The notes: a model not told the origin generated them from the sequence alone. 64,000 bases of DNA from JALOLV01 sp046295175 (GCA_046295175.1 JBKBNY010000002.1:248001-312000), one strand, 5' to 3'. Positions 8,827-17,417 are shown, counted from the stretch's first letter. Numbers and translations are program-made.

Positions 8827-9166
8827 CGTAAATATTATTGAAAACACATAGGAATCAATAGTTTGCATAGAATTATAAGCTTTGCCTAACAGTATTTTTA
8901 TATAAATATTCTATGCCTTCTATGAAATCTATGTGGTTTAGGTTTGAAATTATTGAAACACATAGGAATTAATAGTTTGCATAGATACATAGGTTTAACC
9001 TAATAATATTTTACCTAAAAACTCTATGCTTTCTATGAAATCTATGTGGTTTAGGTTTGAAATTATTGAAACACATAGGAATTAATAGTTTGCATAGATA
9101 CATAGGTTTAACCTAATAATATTTTACCTAAAAACTCTATGCTTTCTATGAAATCTATGTGGTTTA
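8827..9166. repeat. Tandem repeat, two identical 113-bp copies plus one diverged 114-bp copy
   Basis: The copies span 8827-8940 (diverged), 8941-9053 and 9054-9166. By eye the last two are identical. Each copy has imperfect inverted ends (ACACATAGG near the start, CTATGTGG near the end), so each could fold into a long hairpin. The third copy runs into the stop codon of the TonB-dependent receptor gene at 9164-9166. The repeat fills the 340-base gap between receptor and lipoprotein; no gene is visible there. Confidence 0.9.
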
Positions 9167-11524
9167 AAATTTGAAATTATAAGTAACAGCTGGGATAACC
9201 GAACCAAAAACAGCATAACGAATAGCTTCAGTTTTTGAAGGGTCATCAGGATTCTGACGAACATACTCCGAAAAAGCATTACGACGATTGTAAACATTAT
9301 AAACCGAGAAAACCCATTCTCCTTGCCCTTTCTTAAATATCTTCTTTGTTGGTTTTAATGTCGCAGCGATGTCTAAACGATGGTAGTTTGAGATACGATA
9401 AGTATTACGTTCATCGTAGTAATCATGCGGAAGGGCGATTCCTTGAATAATAAATTTATTCGTCGGGAAGCTCGCAGGTGTACCAGTAAAGAATGTAAAG
9501 TTTGATGAAAACGACCATTTTTTGTTCAAATCATAAATACCAACAACAGCAAGATTATGAGTTTTGTCGATTCGAGCCGCAAACCATTCTCCACGATTCA
9601 GCCCATCAATTTTTCTTTCGGTACGTGCCAAAGTATAACTAATCCATCCGTTGAGTTTTCCTTTATTTTTCTTCACATAAAATTCCGAACCATAAGCACG
9701 ACCTTTACCAAAAAGCAAATCGGCTTCAACGGCAGGATTCAGTAATAAATCAGCACCACGTACATAGTCAATCTGATTCTGCATATCTTTATAATATACC
9801 TCAACCGATGATTCGTAGTTATTGTCTTTGAAATTGTAGAAATACCCAAGAGCAACTTGGTCTGCGATTTGCGGTTTAATGTTATTGCTACTCGGAGTCC
9901 AGACATCAAGCGGCGACGAAGCAGTAGTATTTGATAACAAATGAATGTATTGTGCTGTACGGTTGTAACTCAGTTTAATTGAGCTATTTGTACCTAAGCC
10001 AAGATTCATAGCAAAGCGAGGTTCAAAATTGCCATAGTCTTGAATAACTTCATTTTTACCAAAAGGAGTAACACTCAAAACCTTTCGGCGGTCGGCAGTA
10101 CCGTTTGGAGCTTCGAGGTTGTAGGCATCAGCTTTTCCGAGATATTGGTAATAAGAATAACGGATTCCGTATTGAAGCGAGAGTTTATTACTAATTTTTT
10201 GCTCGTTGGCAATATAACCAGCAAATTCAGCCGCATATTTTGATGGAGCTCCAAAAGTACGAACTTCACCTGCCGATTTTGCAGTCGCCAAACCAGGTTT
10301 GAATTCATAATAAGTTGCTTGTCCACCAAATGTTATGGTATTTTTAGGATTTAGATAATAAGAAAAATCGGGTTTTACACTGTAATTGATAATTTCTGAG
10401 TTCCAATTAAATGAATCCTTAGCATTGGGGTCACGGCGTTGTGTTCCAAGCGAGTAATCGTAATTGCTATAAAAAACTGTTGTGTTTAAAAATAATTTAT
10501 TGTTGAAAACGTGATTCCAACGAAAGGTTGTGGTGGCATTTCCCCAGTTAAATCCAAAATCAGCACCGAAAACGTCTCTCCCGAAATATCCAGAAAGATA
10601 GATATTGTTCTTTTCGTTGATTCTGTAATTTGCTTTTGCTGTAAAATCGTAATAGTAAAACTTAGAATCCCTCAATTCATTATTTAAAAATGGCTTTGCT
10701 AACACATCAATGTAAGAACGACGAAGAGCCACAATAAATGAGCCTTTATCTTTAACAATTGGAGCTTCGACCGAAAGTCTCGAAAAGATTGTTCCAATTC
10801 CCCCATTGACTTCTAATTTTTTAGAATTACCTTCTTTCATACGTACATCAAGAATAGAAGAAACCCGACCTCCGTATTGAGCAGGAATTCCACCTTTGTA
10901 AAGTTTTACATCTTTTACAGCATCAGGATTAAAAACCGAGAAAAAACCAAATAAATGAGAGGAATTATAAACGGGGGCTTCATCGAGCAAGACCAAGTTT
11001 TGGTCGATGTTTCCACCTCGAACATTAAAACCCGAAGCACCTTCGCCTACGGTAGTAACACCGGGTAAAAATTGAATACTTTTGATAATATCAACCTCAC
11101 CAAGTAGAGCGGGCATTTTTTGGATTGTTTTAATATCAACTTTATTGACCGACATTTCGAGGCTTTTTACATTATCATCCTCCTTTTTGGTACTCACAAC
11201 CACCTCTTGCAAAATTTGTGAATCTTCTTTAAGTTCAAAATTTCGGGTTACGTTTGTAGAGCTAAGTTCAATTCTGGCGGTTTGCTTAGCGTAGCCAATG
11301 TAGCTTGTTGAGACTGTGTAGCTGCCTTTATCGAGCGTAATCGAATAAAAGCCGTAGGCGTTGGTTTGTGTACCCACTTTTGCCTCCTGCACGTAAATTG
11401 AGACGCCAATTAGTCCTTCGCCGTTAGAGGCATCTTTCACATAACCACTAATCGTTAGTTTGTCTTGTGCGTTGATTTGAAACGTGATAATTAACCCACA
11501 AAGTAGGCAATAAAACTTTTTCAT
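9164..11524 (-). CDS. TonB-dependent receptor with carboxypeptidase-regulatory-like N-terminus
   Basis: This 786-residue outer-membrane protein starts with a signal peptide of about 19 residues (ending INAQ). A carboxypeptidase-regulatory-like beta domain follows at about 24-105 (TISGYVKDASNGEGLIGVSI). The plug is at about 130-230, with VRGGNIDQNLVLLDEAPVYN and GGIPAQYGGRVSSILDVRM. The remaining residues form the barrel, which ends with an aromatic strand (PAVTYNFKF). It should import a ligand through the outer membrane with energy from TonB; the ligand is not evident. It is shorter than SusC proteins and its partner is a DUF4249 protein, not SusD, so a polysaccharide system is unlikely. The gene ends within a 113-bp repeat copy. 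Confidence 0.92.
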   Translation of the reverse strand: MKKFYCLLCGLIITFQINAQDKLTISGYVKDASNGEGLIGVSIYVQEAKVGTQTNAYGFYSITLDKGSYTVSTSYIGYAKQTARIELSSTNVTRNFELKEDSQILQEVVVSTKKEDDNVKSLEMSVNKVDIKTIQKMPALLGEVDIIKSIQFLPGVTTVGEGASGFNVRGGNIDQNLVLLDEAPVYNSSHLFGFFSVFNPDAVKDVKLYKGGIPAQYGGRVSSILDVRMKEGNSKKLEVNGGIGTIFSRLSVEAPIVKDKGSFIVALRRSYIDVLAKPFLNNELRDSKFYYYDFTAKANYRINEKNNIYLSGYFGRDVFGADFGFNWGNATTTFRWNHVFNNKLFLNTTVFYSNYDYSLGTQRRDPNAKDSFNWNSEIINYSVKPDFSYYLNPKNTITFGGQATYYEFKPGLATAKSAGEVRTFGAPSKYAAEFAGYIANEQKISNKLSLQYGIRYSYYQYLGKADAYNLEAPNGTADRRKVLSVTPFGKNEVIQDYGNFEPRFAMNLGLGTNSSIKLSYNRTAQYIHLLSNTTASSPLDVWTPSSNNIKPQIADQVALGYFYNFKDNNYESSVEVYYKDMQNQIDYVRGADLLLNPAVEADLLFGKGRAYGSEFYVKKNKGKLNGWISYTLARTERKIDGLNRGEWFAARIDKTHNLAVVGIYDLNKKWSFSSNFTFFTGTPASFPTNKFIIQGIALPHDYYDERNTYRISNYHRLDIAATLKPTKKIFKKGQGEWVFSVYNVYNRRNAFSEYVRQNPDDPSKTEAIRYAVFGSVIPAVTYNFKF

Positions 11525-11747
11525 AAATAGTACTTTTTTGATATAAATTGTATAAAGTGACTGATATTGAGAATTATTAATTAAACAAAAACAAGATGAA
11601 GTATGTTCGAGCTACCGTGACAAACCCTCCTATTTTGCAAACGCAGATTGACAGACGATTGGTACAAATAATTACACGAAGCCGAAGTTTTGAGGGTTGA
11701 ATGGCAAGAATTTTTAAATAATGATGATTTTTGGAAAGTAGATTATC

Positions 11748-11755
11748 TAAATTTG
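11748..11755 (+). promoter_or_regulatory. Candidate -7 promoter element for nagB
   Basis: TAAATTTG matches TAnnTTTG and lies 51 bases before the nagB start. A TTG at 11731-11733 is only 14 bases upstream, shorter than the usual spacing, so the full promoter is uncertain. The rest of the 11525-11806 gap shows nothing else I can support. Confidence 0.35.
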
Positions 11756-11806
11756 CAACTTAATTCCTACTTTTGAACTCCCTTCAATAAAACTACGATA
11801 TACCTT

Positions 11807-13726
11807 ATGGAACAAACAATTATTAGCGACCCAATCGCTTACGAGAAAATCCCAACAAAAATTTTTAAAGACCCTAAGGAGGCATCAAGAGCTGTTGCAC
11901 ACGAAATTGCCGATTTGATTAAGCAAAAACAGAAAGAAGGAAAAAACTGTATTTTAGGCTTGGCCACTGGTTCTTCACCAAAAACCGTTTATGCCGAACT
12001 AATTAGATTGCACCGTGTAGAAGGATTGAGCTTTCATAATGTGATTAGTTTCAATTTGGATGAATACTATCCGATGGAGCCTGAGGCAATCCAGAGTTAT
12101 TGGCGATTTATGCGTGAGCAATTATTCGAACATGTTGATATTCCAAAAGAAAACTACTTTATTCCAGACGGAACAATACCACCCAATAGAATCGCTGATT
12201 TTTGTGCCGAATACGAACGCAAAATAGATAACCTCGGAGGGCTTGATTTTCAACTTCTCGGTATTGGTGGAAATGGCCACATCGGTTTCAACGAACCTGG
12301 CTCGCTCATTAACTCAAAAACTCGTTTGATGATGCTCGACCATTCTACTCGTGCAGCAGCAACGATGGATTTTAGCGGAGAACTTACGAAAGTTCCTAAA
12401 AAAGCCATCACGATGGGTGTTAGCAAGATATTAAGTGCAAAAAGAGTCGTTTTATTGGCTTGGGGTGAGCGTAAAGCACCAGTTATTGCTGATGCAGTTG
12501 AGGGTTCGGTAACTGAGCATAATCCAGCATCATATCTGCAAACACATGCAAATTGCCTTTTTGTTGTAGATGAAGCTGCTGCTTCGGGCTTAAAACGCAT
12601 GAAAACGCCTTGGTTAGTTGAGGATGTTGAGTGGACAAGCAAAATGGTTAAGAAAGCTGTTACAAACTTGGCACTTACACTCGATAAACCTATTTTGAAA
12701 CTGACGAATAAAGATTACAACGATAATGGTTTGAGTGACCTTTTAGCTCGTCACGGACAGGCTTATGAAATAAACATTGATGTGTTTAATCAATTACAGC
12801 ATACAATTTCGGGCTGGCCGGGTGGAAAACCTAACGCTGATGATACCAATCGCCCAGAAAGAGCATTACCAGCCAAAAAACGTTGTATCATATTTAGCCC
12901 ACACCCAGATGATGATATTATTTCGATGGGTGGAACCTTCCAACGCTTGGTTGACCAAGGACACGAAGTACACATTGGGTATCAAACTTCTGGGAATATT
13001 GCCGTTGCTGATGATGAAGCACTCCGATTCATTGATTTTGTGGTAGATTACAACAAACAATTTGGAATCAGTAGCCCAGAGGCTGAAAAAATATTTGAGA
13101 AAGCAAGCAAGTTTTTGAAAGAAGGAAAAGTAAACGAAGTGGATATTCCAGAGGTTCGTTATGTAAAAGGCTTGATTCGTCAAGGTGAAGCCAAAAATAC
13201 ATGTCGATTTGTCGGTATTCCTGTGGAGAATGCACATTTTATGCAAATGCCATTCTACGAAACTGGCACCGTTCAGAAAAAACCTCTTGGAGAAGAAGAT
13301 GTTTTGATAACGATGGAATTGATTGAAAAAATCAAACCACACCAAATCTATGCTGCTGGAGATTTGGCTGACCCTCACGGAACTCACAAAGTGTGTTTGG
13401 ATGCTGTAATGGAAGCCGTTCGTCGTTTGGCACACAAAAACTTTATGAAAGATTGCTGGGTTTGGTTGTATCGTGGTGCTTGGGCTGAGTGGGATATTCA
13501 CGAAATCGAAATGGCAGTACCGATGTCGCCAGACCAAGTTCTTCAAAAACGCTTCGGTATTTTCAAACACCAATCGCAAAAAGATGGCGTTGTATTCCAA
13601 GGAACCGACTCAAGAGAGTTTTGGCAACGTGCCGAAGAGAGAAACTCGGCAACTGCAGGCCTTTATAACAAACTTGGTTTGGCCGAATACGAAGCAATGG
13701 AGGCTTTTGTTCGTTGGAAATTCTAA
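11807..13726 (+). CDS. nagB: Glucosamine-6-phosphate deaminase fused to a PIG-L/LmbE-like domain
   Basis: NagB converts glucosamine-6-phosphate to fructose-6-phosphate and ammonia, the last step of amino-sugar catabolism. The first ~270 of 639 residues are a complete NagB domain: LGLATGSSPKTVYAEL (sugar-phosphate loop), SFNLDEYYPM with the catalytic Asp, and LGIGGNGHIGFNEPGS. After a linker, a second domain starts near residue 360 with CIIFSPHPDDDIISMGG. This has the HPDD metal motif of PIG-L/LmbE deacetylases and a later AGDLADPHGTHKVC block. That pairing suggests deacetylation of GlcNAc-type substrates coupled to deamination, but the C-terminal activity is inferred. Fused forms of about 640 residues are known in Bacteroidota, so the length is normal. 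The gene is monocistronic, with a terminator downstream. Confidence 0.93.
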   Translation: MEQTIISDPIAYEKIPTKIFKDPKEASRAVAHEIADLIKQKQKEGKNCILGLATGSSPKTVYAELIRLHRVEGLSFHNVISFNLDEYYPMEPEAIQSYWRFMREQLFEHVDIPKENYFIPDGTIPPNRIADFCAEYERKIDNLGGLDFQLLGIGGNGHIGFNEPGSLINSKTRLMMLDHSTRAAATMDFSGELTKVPKKAITMGVSKILSAKRVVLLAWGERKAPVIADAVEGSVTEHNPASYLQTHANCLFVVDEAAASGLKRMKTPWLVEDVEWTSKMVKKAVTNLALTLDKPILKLTNKDYNDNGLSDLLARHGQAYEINIDVFNQLQHTISGWPGGKPNADDTNRPERALPAKKRCIIFSPHPDDDIISMGGTFQRLVDQGHEVHIGYQTSGNIAVADDEALRFIDFVVDYNKQFGISSPEAEKIFEKASKFLKEGKVNEVDIPEVRYVKGLIRQGEAKNTCRFVGIPVENAHFMQMPFYETGTVQKKPLGEEDVLITMELIEKIKPHQIYAAGDLADPHGTHKVCLDAVMEAVRRLAHKNFMKDCWVWLYRGAWAEWDIHEIEMAVPMSPDQVLQKRFGIFKHQSQKDGVVFQGTDSREFWQRAEERNSATAGLYNKLGLAEYEAMEAFVRWKF

Positions 13727-13785
13727 AAAATCGCTGATTTCGTTGATTTTTTATGATTTCACCAAATATTATGATTTATAAACAG

Positions 13786-13810
13786 AAAGGGGCTGCAAAG
13801 CCCCTTTTTC
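13786..13810. terminator. Terminator between nagB and the convergent small secreted gene
   Basis: AAAGGGGCT at 13786-13794 pairs with AGCCCCTTT at 13799-13807 around GCAA. T runs are present in both directions, so it can serve both convergent genes. Confidence 0.85.
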
Positions 13811-13826
13811 TTTATAGTCAGACTGA

Positions 13827-14192
13827 TTATGGTACTGATATTACAACTTTATTGGCTTTATTCTTAACCTCAAATACGTGGTTGATGCGTTCATTATCTG
13901 ATACTACCGAAATTGTATAATTTCCATTAGTCAAATTCGTAAAGTTTAATACAATCGATTTATCGGTATTGTAACTACCCTGAAAATAAACATTTCCGTC
14001 TTCGCCAATGACTTCAATCCAAGCTTTTGGAGAAGTAACATCATCAAAATCAATTTTGTATTGGAAGTTCCCGATTTCTTGAATCAAAACATTAGGTTCA
14101 GTTTTATCAGTTTTTGAGACAAATTTTTCTGCTTGAACAAATCCAACATTTGCAAAAAATGCAATCAAAGCGGCTATCAATAAATTTTTCAT
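13827..14192 (-). CDS. Small secreted beta-rich protein (DUF3244-like)
   Basis: This is a 121-residue protein with a signal peptide of about 21 residues (ending VQA). The mature part is about 100 residues of beta-strand-like sequence (YKIDFDDVTSPKAWIEVIGEDG, NYTISVVSDNERINHVFEV). This resembles small Ig-like or T9SS-tail-like modules of Bacteroidota such as DUF3244. There is no catalytic motif. It is transcribed alone, with a candidate -7 element upstream and a shared terminator downstream. I do not recognise a function; the similarity to DUF3244 is a pattern-level guess. Confidence 0.7.
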   Translation of the reverse strand: MKNLLIAALIAFFANVGFVQAEKFVSKTDKTEPNVLIQEIGNFQYKIDFDDVTSPKAWIEVIGEDGNVYFQGSYNTDKSIVLNFTNLTNGNYTISVVSDNERINHVFEVKNKANKVVISVP

Positions 14193-14241
14193 GTTTTCTT
14201 AATTTTAAGGTGTAAAATACTTTTTCTGATATTTGATGAAC

Positions 14242-14249
14242 CAAAGTTA
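14242..14249 (-). promoter_or_regulatory. Candidate -7 promoter element for the small secreted protein gene
   Basis: Read on the minus strand this is TAACTTTG, matching TAnnTTTG, 49 bases before the start codon at 14192. No strong upstream TTTG is present at the usual distance. Confidence 0.35.
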
Positions 14250-14414
14250 AAGGGAGTTTTTACACTAAAATTGATGAATAGATGAAAACAAGTAGCCCGA
14301 AGATTAACTAAAACAACTGGATGATTTGGGTAGTTTCACATCAAAAAACTGGTGTTTTAGCCGTATTTTGATGATTTATCGACTAAGTTTAGAGTTTGGT
14401 AGGCTTAAAATAAA

Positions 14415-14441
14415 AAACGAGAGCTTTAGAGGCTCTCGTTT
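14415..14441 (-). terminator. Terminator after psd
   Basis: AAACGAGAGC at 14415-14424 pairs with GCTCTCGTTT at 14432-14441 around a 7-base loop. On the minus strand it is followed by a T-rich tract. It lies 23 bases beyond the psd stop. Confidence 0.85.
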
Positions 14442-14463
14442 CATTTATGTAGGAATAATTGAT

Positions 14464-15120
14464 TTATGACAATGTAGCAATTACAGTTTCACCACCAACG
14501 GGCTTATCTCCAATATTGACCAATACCTTGGCATCGAGCGGCAAGAAAACATCAACACGAGAGCCAAATTTGATAAAACCAAATTCTGCTCCCTGAGTAA
14601 CTTTATCTCCTTCTTTTACATACCAACAGATTCGACGAGCCAATGCACCCGCAATTTGTCTAAAAAGTACCTCGGTACCATTATCATGTTTTACCACAAC
14701 CGTTGTACGCTCGTTATCTGTACTCGATTTTGGGTCCCAAGCCACTAAATATTTACCCGGATGGTACTTGAAATATGAAACCATACCCGAAAGCGGGTTG
14801 AAATTAACGTGAACGTTTATTGGCGACATGAAGATTGAAACTTGTCGGCGAGGACCTTTGAAATATTCAGTTTCTACAACTTCTTCAATCACAACTACTT
14901 TACCATCGGCAGGTGCAATAATGTGATTAGGATTTATCGCAGTATTTCGGACAGGAACTCTAAAAAATTGCAGGATTATCAAGAAAATGGCAAGACCAAC
15001 ACCAATGAACAAATAATATAAGAATGTGTCTTTGAAAAATGTAGCAATGAAATACATTAATCCAAAGAAAACAATTGATAATGCAATGGATGTTCCGCCT
15101 TCTCTGTGAATAGAATACAT
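14464..15120 (-). CDS. psd: Phosphatidylserine decarboxylase
   Basis: Psd makes phosphatidylethanolamine from phosphatidylserine at the inner membrane. The 218-residue length and the two N-terminal membrane segments (about residues 12-55) fit the short PSD-A type found in Bacteroidota. The conserved blocks PADGKVVVIEE, FMSPINVHVN and FGFIKFGSRVDVFLP are present. The Gly-Ser of the last block is the self-cleavage site that creates the pyruvoyl cofactor. A TATATTTG -7 element lies just upstream and a terminator downstream. The phosphatidylserine synthase gene (pssA), often adjacent in this phylum, is not here. Confidence 0.95.
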   Translation of the reverse strand: MYSIHREGGTSIALSIVFFGLMYFIATFFKDTFLYYLFIGVGLAIFLIILQFFRVPVRNTAINPNHIIAPADGKVVVIEEVVETEYFKGPRRQVSIFMSPINVHVNFNPLSGMVSYFKYHPGKYLVAWDPKSSTDNERTTVVVKHDNGTEVLFRQIAGALARRICWYVKEGDKVTQGAEFGFIKFGSRVDVFLPLDAKVLVNIGDKPVGGETVIATLS

Positions 15121-15145
15121 AGGTTTTCAATAAATATTTAGACCA

Positions 15146-15153
15146 CAAATATA
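15146..15153 (-). promoter_or_regulatory. Candidate -7 promoter element for psd
   Basis: On the minus strand this reads TATATTTG, a full match to TAnnTTTG, 25 bases before the start codon. The upstream half is weak (TTA in place of TTG at 21 bases). Confidence 0.4.
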
Positions 15154-15222
15154 AATCAAGTTTTAGATGATTCGTAATCTTTTGAAGAATAACCCATTTT
15201 TGACGATTTATTTAATCTAAAT

Positions 15223-15311
15223 TTTTATTCACATTTTGTTAGTTTGGTGTGAATAACCCGAAAAATAATGTGTGTTTAATATGTGGATAAGTAGGTGTTC
15301 CACGTGGAAAA
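15223..15311. other. Intergenic cluster of three DnaA boxes and a parS-like palindrome
   Basis: Between psd and the DUF1080 gene lie TTATTCACA (15223-15231, plus), its complement TGTGAATAA (15248-15256) and the perfect TGTGGATAA (15282-15290). These are followed by TGTTCCACGTGGAAAA (15296-15311). The last differs from the ParB site consensus TGTTTCACGTGAAACA at three positions. Two of those are matched changes (T5 to C, A12 to G) that keep the palindrome. The surrounding 250-base gap is AT-rich and has no gene. A partition or initiator-binding site is an inference; the boxes and palindrome are directly visible. Confidence 0.45.
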
Positions 15312-15316
15312 AATAA

Positions 15317-15340
15317 AAACAGGCAGAATATTGCCTGTTT
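15317..15340 (-). terminator. Terminator after the DUF1080 gene
   Basis: AAACAGGCA at 15317-15325 pairs with TGCCTGTTT at 15332-15340. On the minus strand a T-rich stretch follows. It begins six bases beyond the parS-like palindrome. Confidence 0.8.
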
Positions 15341-15370
15341 CGTAGATTGTGATATGCCGATATTTCAGAA

Positions 15371-15967
15371 TTAAAGTTCCTTAACCACGAGTTTTTTCCA
15401 TCTGACTTTTATTCCACCACCACTGTGGATTTGTAGTGCAATTGAGCCATTAGCCTTGCCGATTTTCTCATCGCTAAAATTCACCATCTCTACACCATTG
15501 AGCCAAGTTTGAACTTTATCATCTACAACTTTAATTTTCATGGTATTCCACTCGCCAAATTTTAGAACATTCTCTTTTTCGTCTGGAATCTGAATCAACC
15601 AGCCTCTACCATAAGACTCGTAGATTCCACCAGTATCTTGATTTGGTCCAGCAACTTCAACCTGCCAACCAGAAACTTTGACAGTTCCGTCAGGGATATT
15701 TGAGCGGAAGAAAACACCACTATTGCCGTTGGCGTTTTGTTTAAACATGAGCGATAACTCAAAGTTTTTATACATCTTTTCGGTTGCCAAATATCCATAC
15801 TCTTTATCGGGGCCGCTTTCGCACACTAACTCACCATTTTCGACAAACCATTTCTCAGTTCCGTAGATTTTCCAGCCAGTAAGGTCTTTGCCGTTGAATA
15901 ATTTGGTTTTTTGGGCATTTGCAACGAAGCAAAATACCGATAAAAGAAGGGTTAATAAAAATTTCAT
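15371..15967 (-). CDS. Secreted DUF1080 protein (3-keto-disaccharide hydrolase family)
   Basis: This is a 198-residue protein with a signal peptide (MKFLLTLLLSVFCFVANAQ). The mature domain has the DUF1080 hallmarks: LFNGKDLTGWKIYG at the start, NFELSLMFKQNANGNSGVFFRS in the middle, GEWNTMKIKV and a closing IALQIHSGGGIKVRWKKLVVKEL. The fold is a concanavalin-like jelly roll. Family members include hydrolases acting on 3-keto-sugars, so a periplasmic role in sugar degradation is likely but the substrate is unknown. It is followed downstream by its own terminator. The AGE-family epimerase gene upstream on the same strand (102 bases apart) would fit a sugar-use theme. Confidence 0.88.
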   Translation of the reverse strand: MKFLLTLLLSVFCFVANAQKTKLFNGKDLTGWKIYGTEKWFVENGELVCESGPDKEYGYLATEKMYKNFELSLMFKQNANGNSGVFFRSNIPDGTVKVSGWQVEVAGPNQDTGGIYESYGRGWLIQIPDEKENVLKFGEWNTMKIKVVDDKVQTWLNGVEMVNFSDEKIGKANGSIALQIHSGGGIKVRWKKLVVKEL

Positions 15968-16069
15968 TGTACGTAATTTGTTTTGTTTAATTGATTAATG
16001 ATGAATATTGAAAATAGATTAGTTTGTTTATTATAAGTTAAATACCACAATAGATTGACTGCAAAATAA

Positions 16070-17257
16070 CTATTTACCAATTCTTTTCCAGATTTCGAGG
16101 CACATTCTCGAATTATGGTAAGGCCCTTTCCAAAAATTTATTTTATCTCTCCCAGTAACAGTGCCATCGGCCTTAACACCACCGTACCATTCGCCATTTT
16201 GTAAATCGAGCAAATGTTTTTTGATGTATTCCCACGATTTGATTGATTTATCCAAATAGTGAGATTTACCTGTCATCTGATAAGCATTGTAAAAACCAAC
16301 AGTAGCTTCGGCAATAACCCACCAACTTCGTTCGGTATTTAAATGATTTTTTGAAGGTTCAAATTCATAATTCATACCACCGTCGGCGTCAAGCCCATCG
16401 CAAGTGGCTTTTGCCATATTAATACAAATCTCTTTTGCTTTAGAAAGAATTGCTTTATCGTGGAGGACTTCGGCTGCTTCCAAAATCAACCAAGAAGCCT
16501 CAATATCGTGTCCGTAAGAAATACTTTCGGATGTAGCCTCCCAATTTTCTTTAAAAAACAAATTCATCCGATACGTTTTGTTATCAACGACTTTATCCAA
16601 AACGGCTTCGAGCATTCCTCTGAATTGCTTTTTTAAACTATCCTCCTTCCAAACTCTGTAAAGATTTGTGTATGCTTCGAGCAGGTGGAGGTGAGTATTC
16701 ATTGATTTTCGACTTTCGCCACGGCAAAGAATATAATCATAGGTTTGTGACCAATCTTGATTAAAAGCCTCGATGTATCCTTTATGAATTGGGTCAAAAC
16801 TATACTTTTCGATAAGTTTATAAATTTCAATTGCCAAATTGAGTGCATCTTTTTGCTTAGTCGCACGATAGAACTCGCTCAAACCATAAATCGCAAAGGC
16901 ATTGCCATACATTTGTTTTTTGGTTTCGAGAGGAGAACCATTGGCTTTGACCGACCAATAAACTCCACCATAATTTTTATCAACAAAGTAAGTTTTTATA
17001 TAATCGTAGGCTCGGCGGGCGATTTTGAGATATTCCTGATTCGGAAAATGAATATGAGCCGTTGAGAATGTCCAGAGAATTCGGCTATTGATAACAATGG
17101 CTTTTGGCGAATCCGCAACAACCTGATTATTACCGTCAACTCTACCATAAAAACCACCTTTATCGGTATCGATTGAGTACCTTTGCCAATATTCTAAAAT
17201 CCGAAAGTATTCGTTATAAACCTCACGCCGAAACGTGGGTAAATTGAGAGGTGCCAT
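16070..17257 (-). CDS. AGE-family epimerase, probably cellobiose 2-epimerase
   Basis: The 395-residue protein is an (alpha/alpha)6-barrel enzyme of the N-acylglucosamine 2-epimerase family. Visible blocks are TDKGGFYGRVD near residue 32, SRILWTFSTAH, MYGNAFAIYGLSEFYRAT, SMNTHLHLLEAYTNLYRVW, SYGHDIEASWLILEAAE and the closing FWKGPYHNSRMCLEIW. The MNTHLHLLEAYTNL and GHDIEASWL segments, with their histidines, are characteristic of the cellobiose 2-epimerase branch (epimerising the reducing-end glucose of a disaccharide to mannose). There is no signal peptide, so it is cytoplasmic. The start is supported by the family N-terminus (FRREVYNEYF). Mannan- or cellobiose-specific partners are not seen nearby. 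Confidence 0.88.
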   Translation of the reverse strand: MAPLNLPTFRREVYNEYFRILEYWQRYSIDTDKGGFYGRVDGNNQVVADSPKAIVINSRILWTFSTAHIHFPNQEYLKIARRAYDYIKTYFVDKNYGGVYWSVKANGSPLETKKQMYGNAFAIYGLSEFYRATKQKDALNLAIEIYKLIEKYSFDPIHKGYIEAFNQDWSQTYDYILCRGESRKSMNTHLHLLEAYTNLYRVWKEDSLKKQFRGMLEAVLDKVVDNKTYRMNLFFKENWEATSESISYGHDIEASWLILEAAEVLHDKAILSKAKEICINMAKATCDGLDADGGMNYEFEPSKNHLNTERSWWVIAEATVGFYNAYQMTGKSHYLDKSIKSWEYIKKHLLDLQNGEWYGGVKADGTVTGRDKINFWKGPYHNSRMCLEIWKRIGK

Positions 17258-17367
17258 AAGGAGGTATAGGTTGAATAATTATCGAAATTTACAAAAAAAT
17301 AATTGAGCCAAACAAACTCAAGTCGGTAAATTCGACAAAGTGCAGAATTACAATTGAACTAAAACAC

Positions 17368-17398
17368 TTGCAATGATGTTGCATTTTAAGTACATTTG
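17368..17398 (+). promoter_or_regulatory. merC-like promoter with an overlapping palindromic operator
   Basis: TTG at 17368-17370 and TACATTTG at 17391-17398, 20 bases apart, form a full Bacteroidota promoter 19 bases before the start codon at 17418. The palindrome TGCAA-N5-TTGCA at 17369-17383 covers the -33 element and half the spacer, where a bound repressor would block transcription. A Fur-family metal regulator (possibly Zur) is the natural guess for a merC gene; this is an inference. Confidence 0.5.
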
Positions 17399-17417
17399 CA
17401 CAGATTTTTCATTGATA

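Noticed and set aside
11596..11700. A 34-codon ATG frame in the gap before nagB
   Set aside because: It is short, has no recognisable motif, no promoter in front of it, and codon use gives no support; kept out of the features.
12866..13600. A long open frame on the minus strand opposite nagB
   Set aside because: It lies wholly inside the nagB gene in an antisense frame with no motif; the plus-strand protein is certain.
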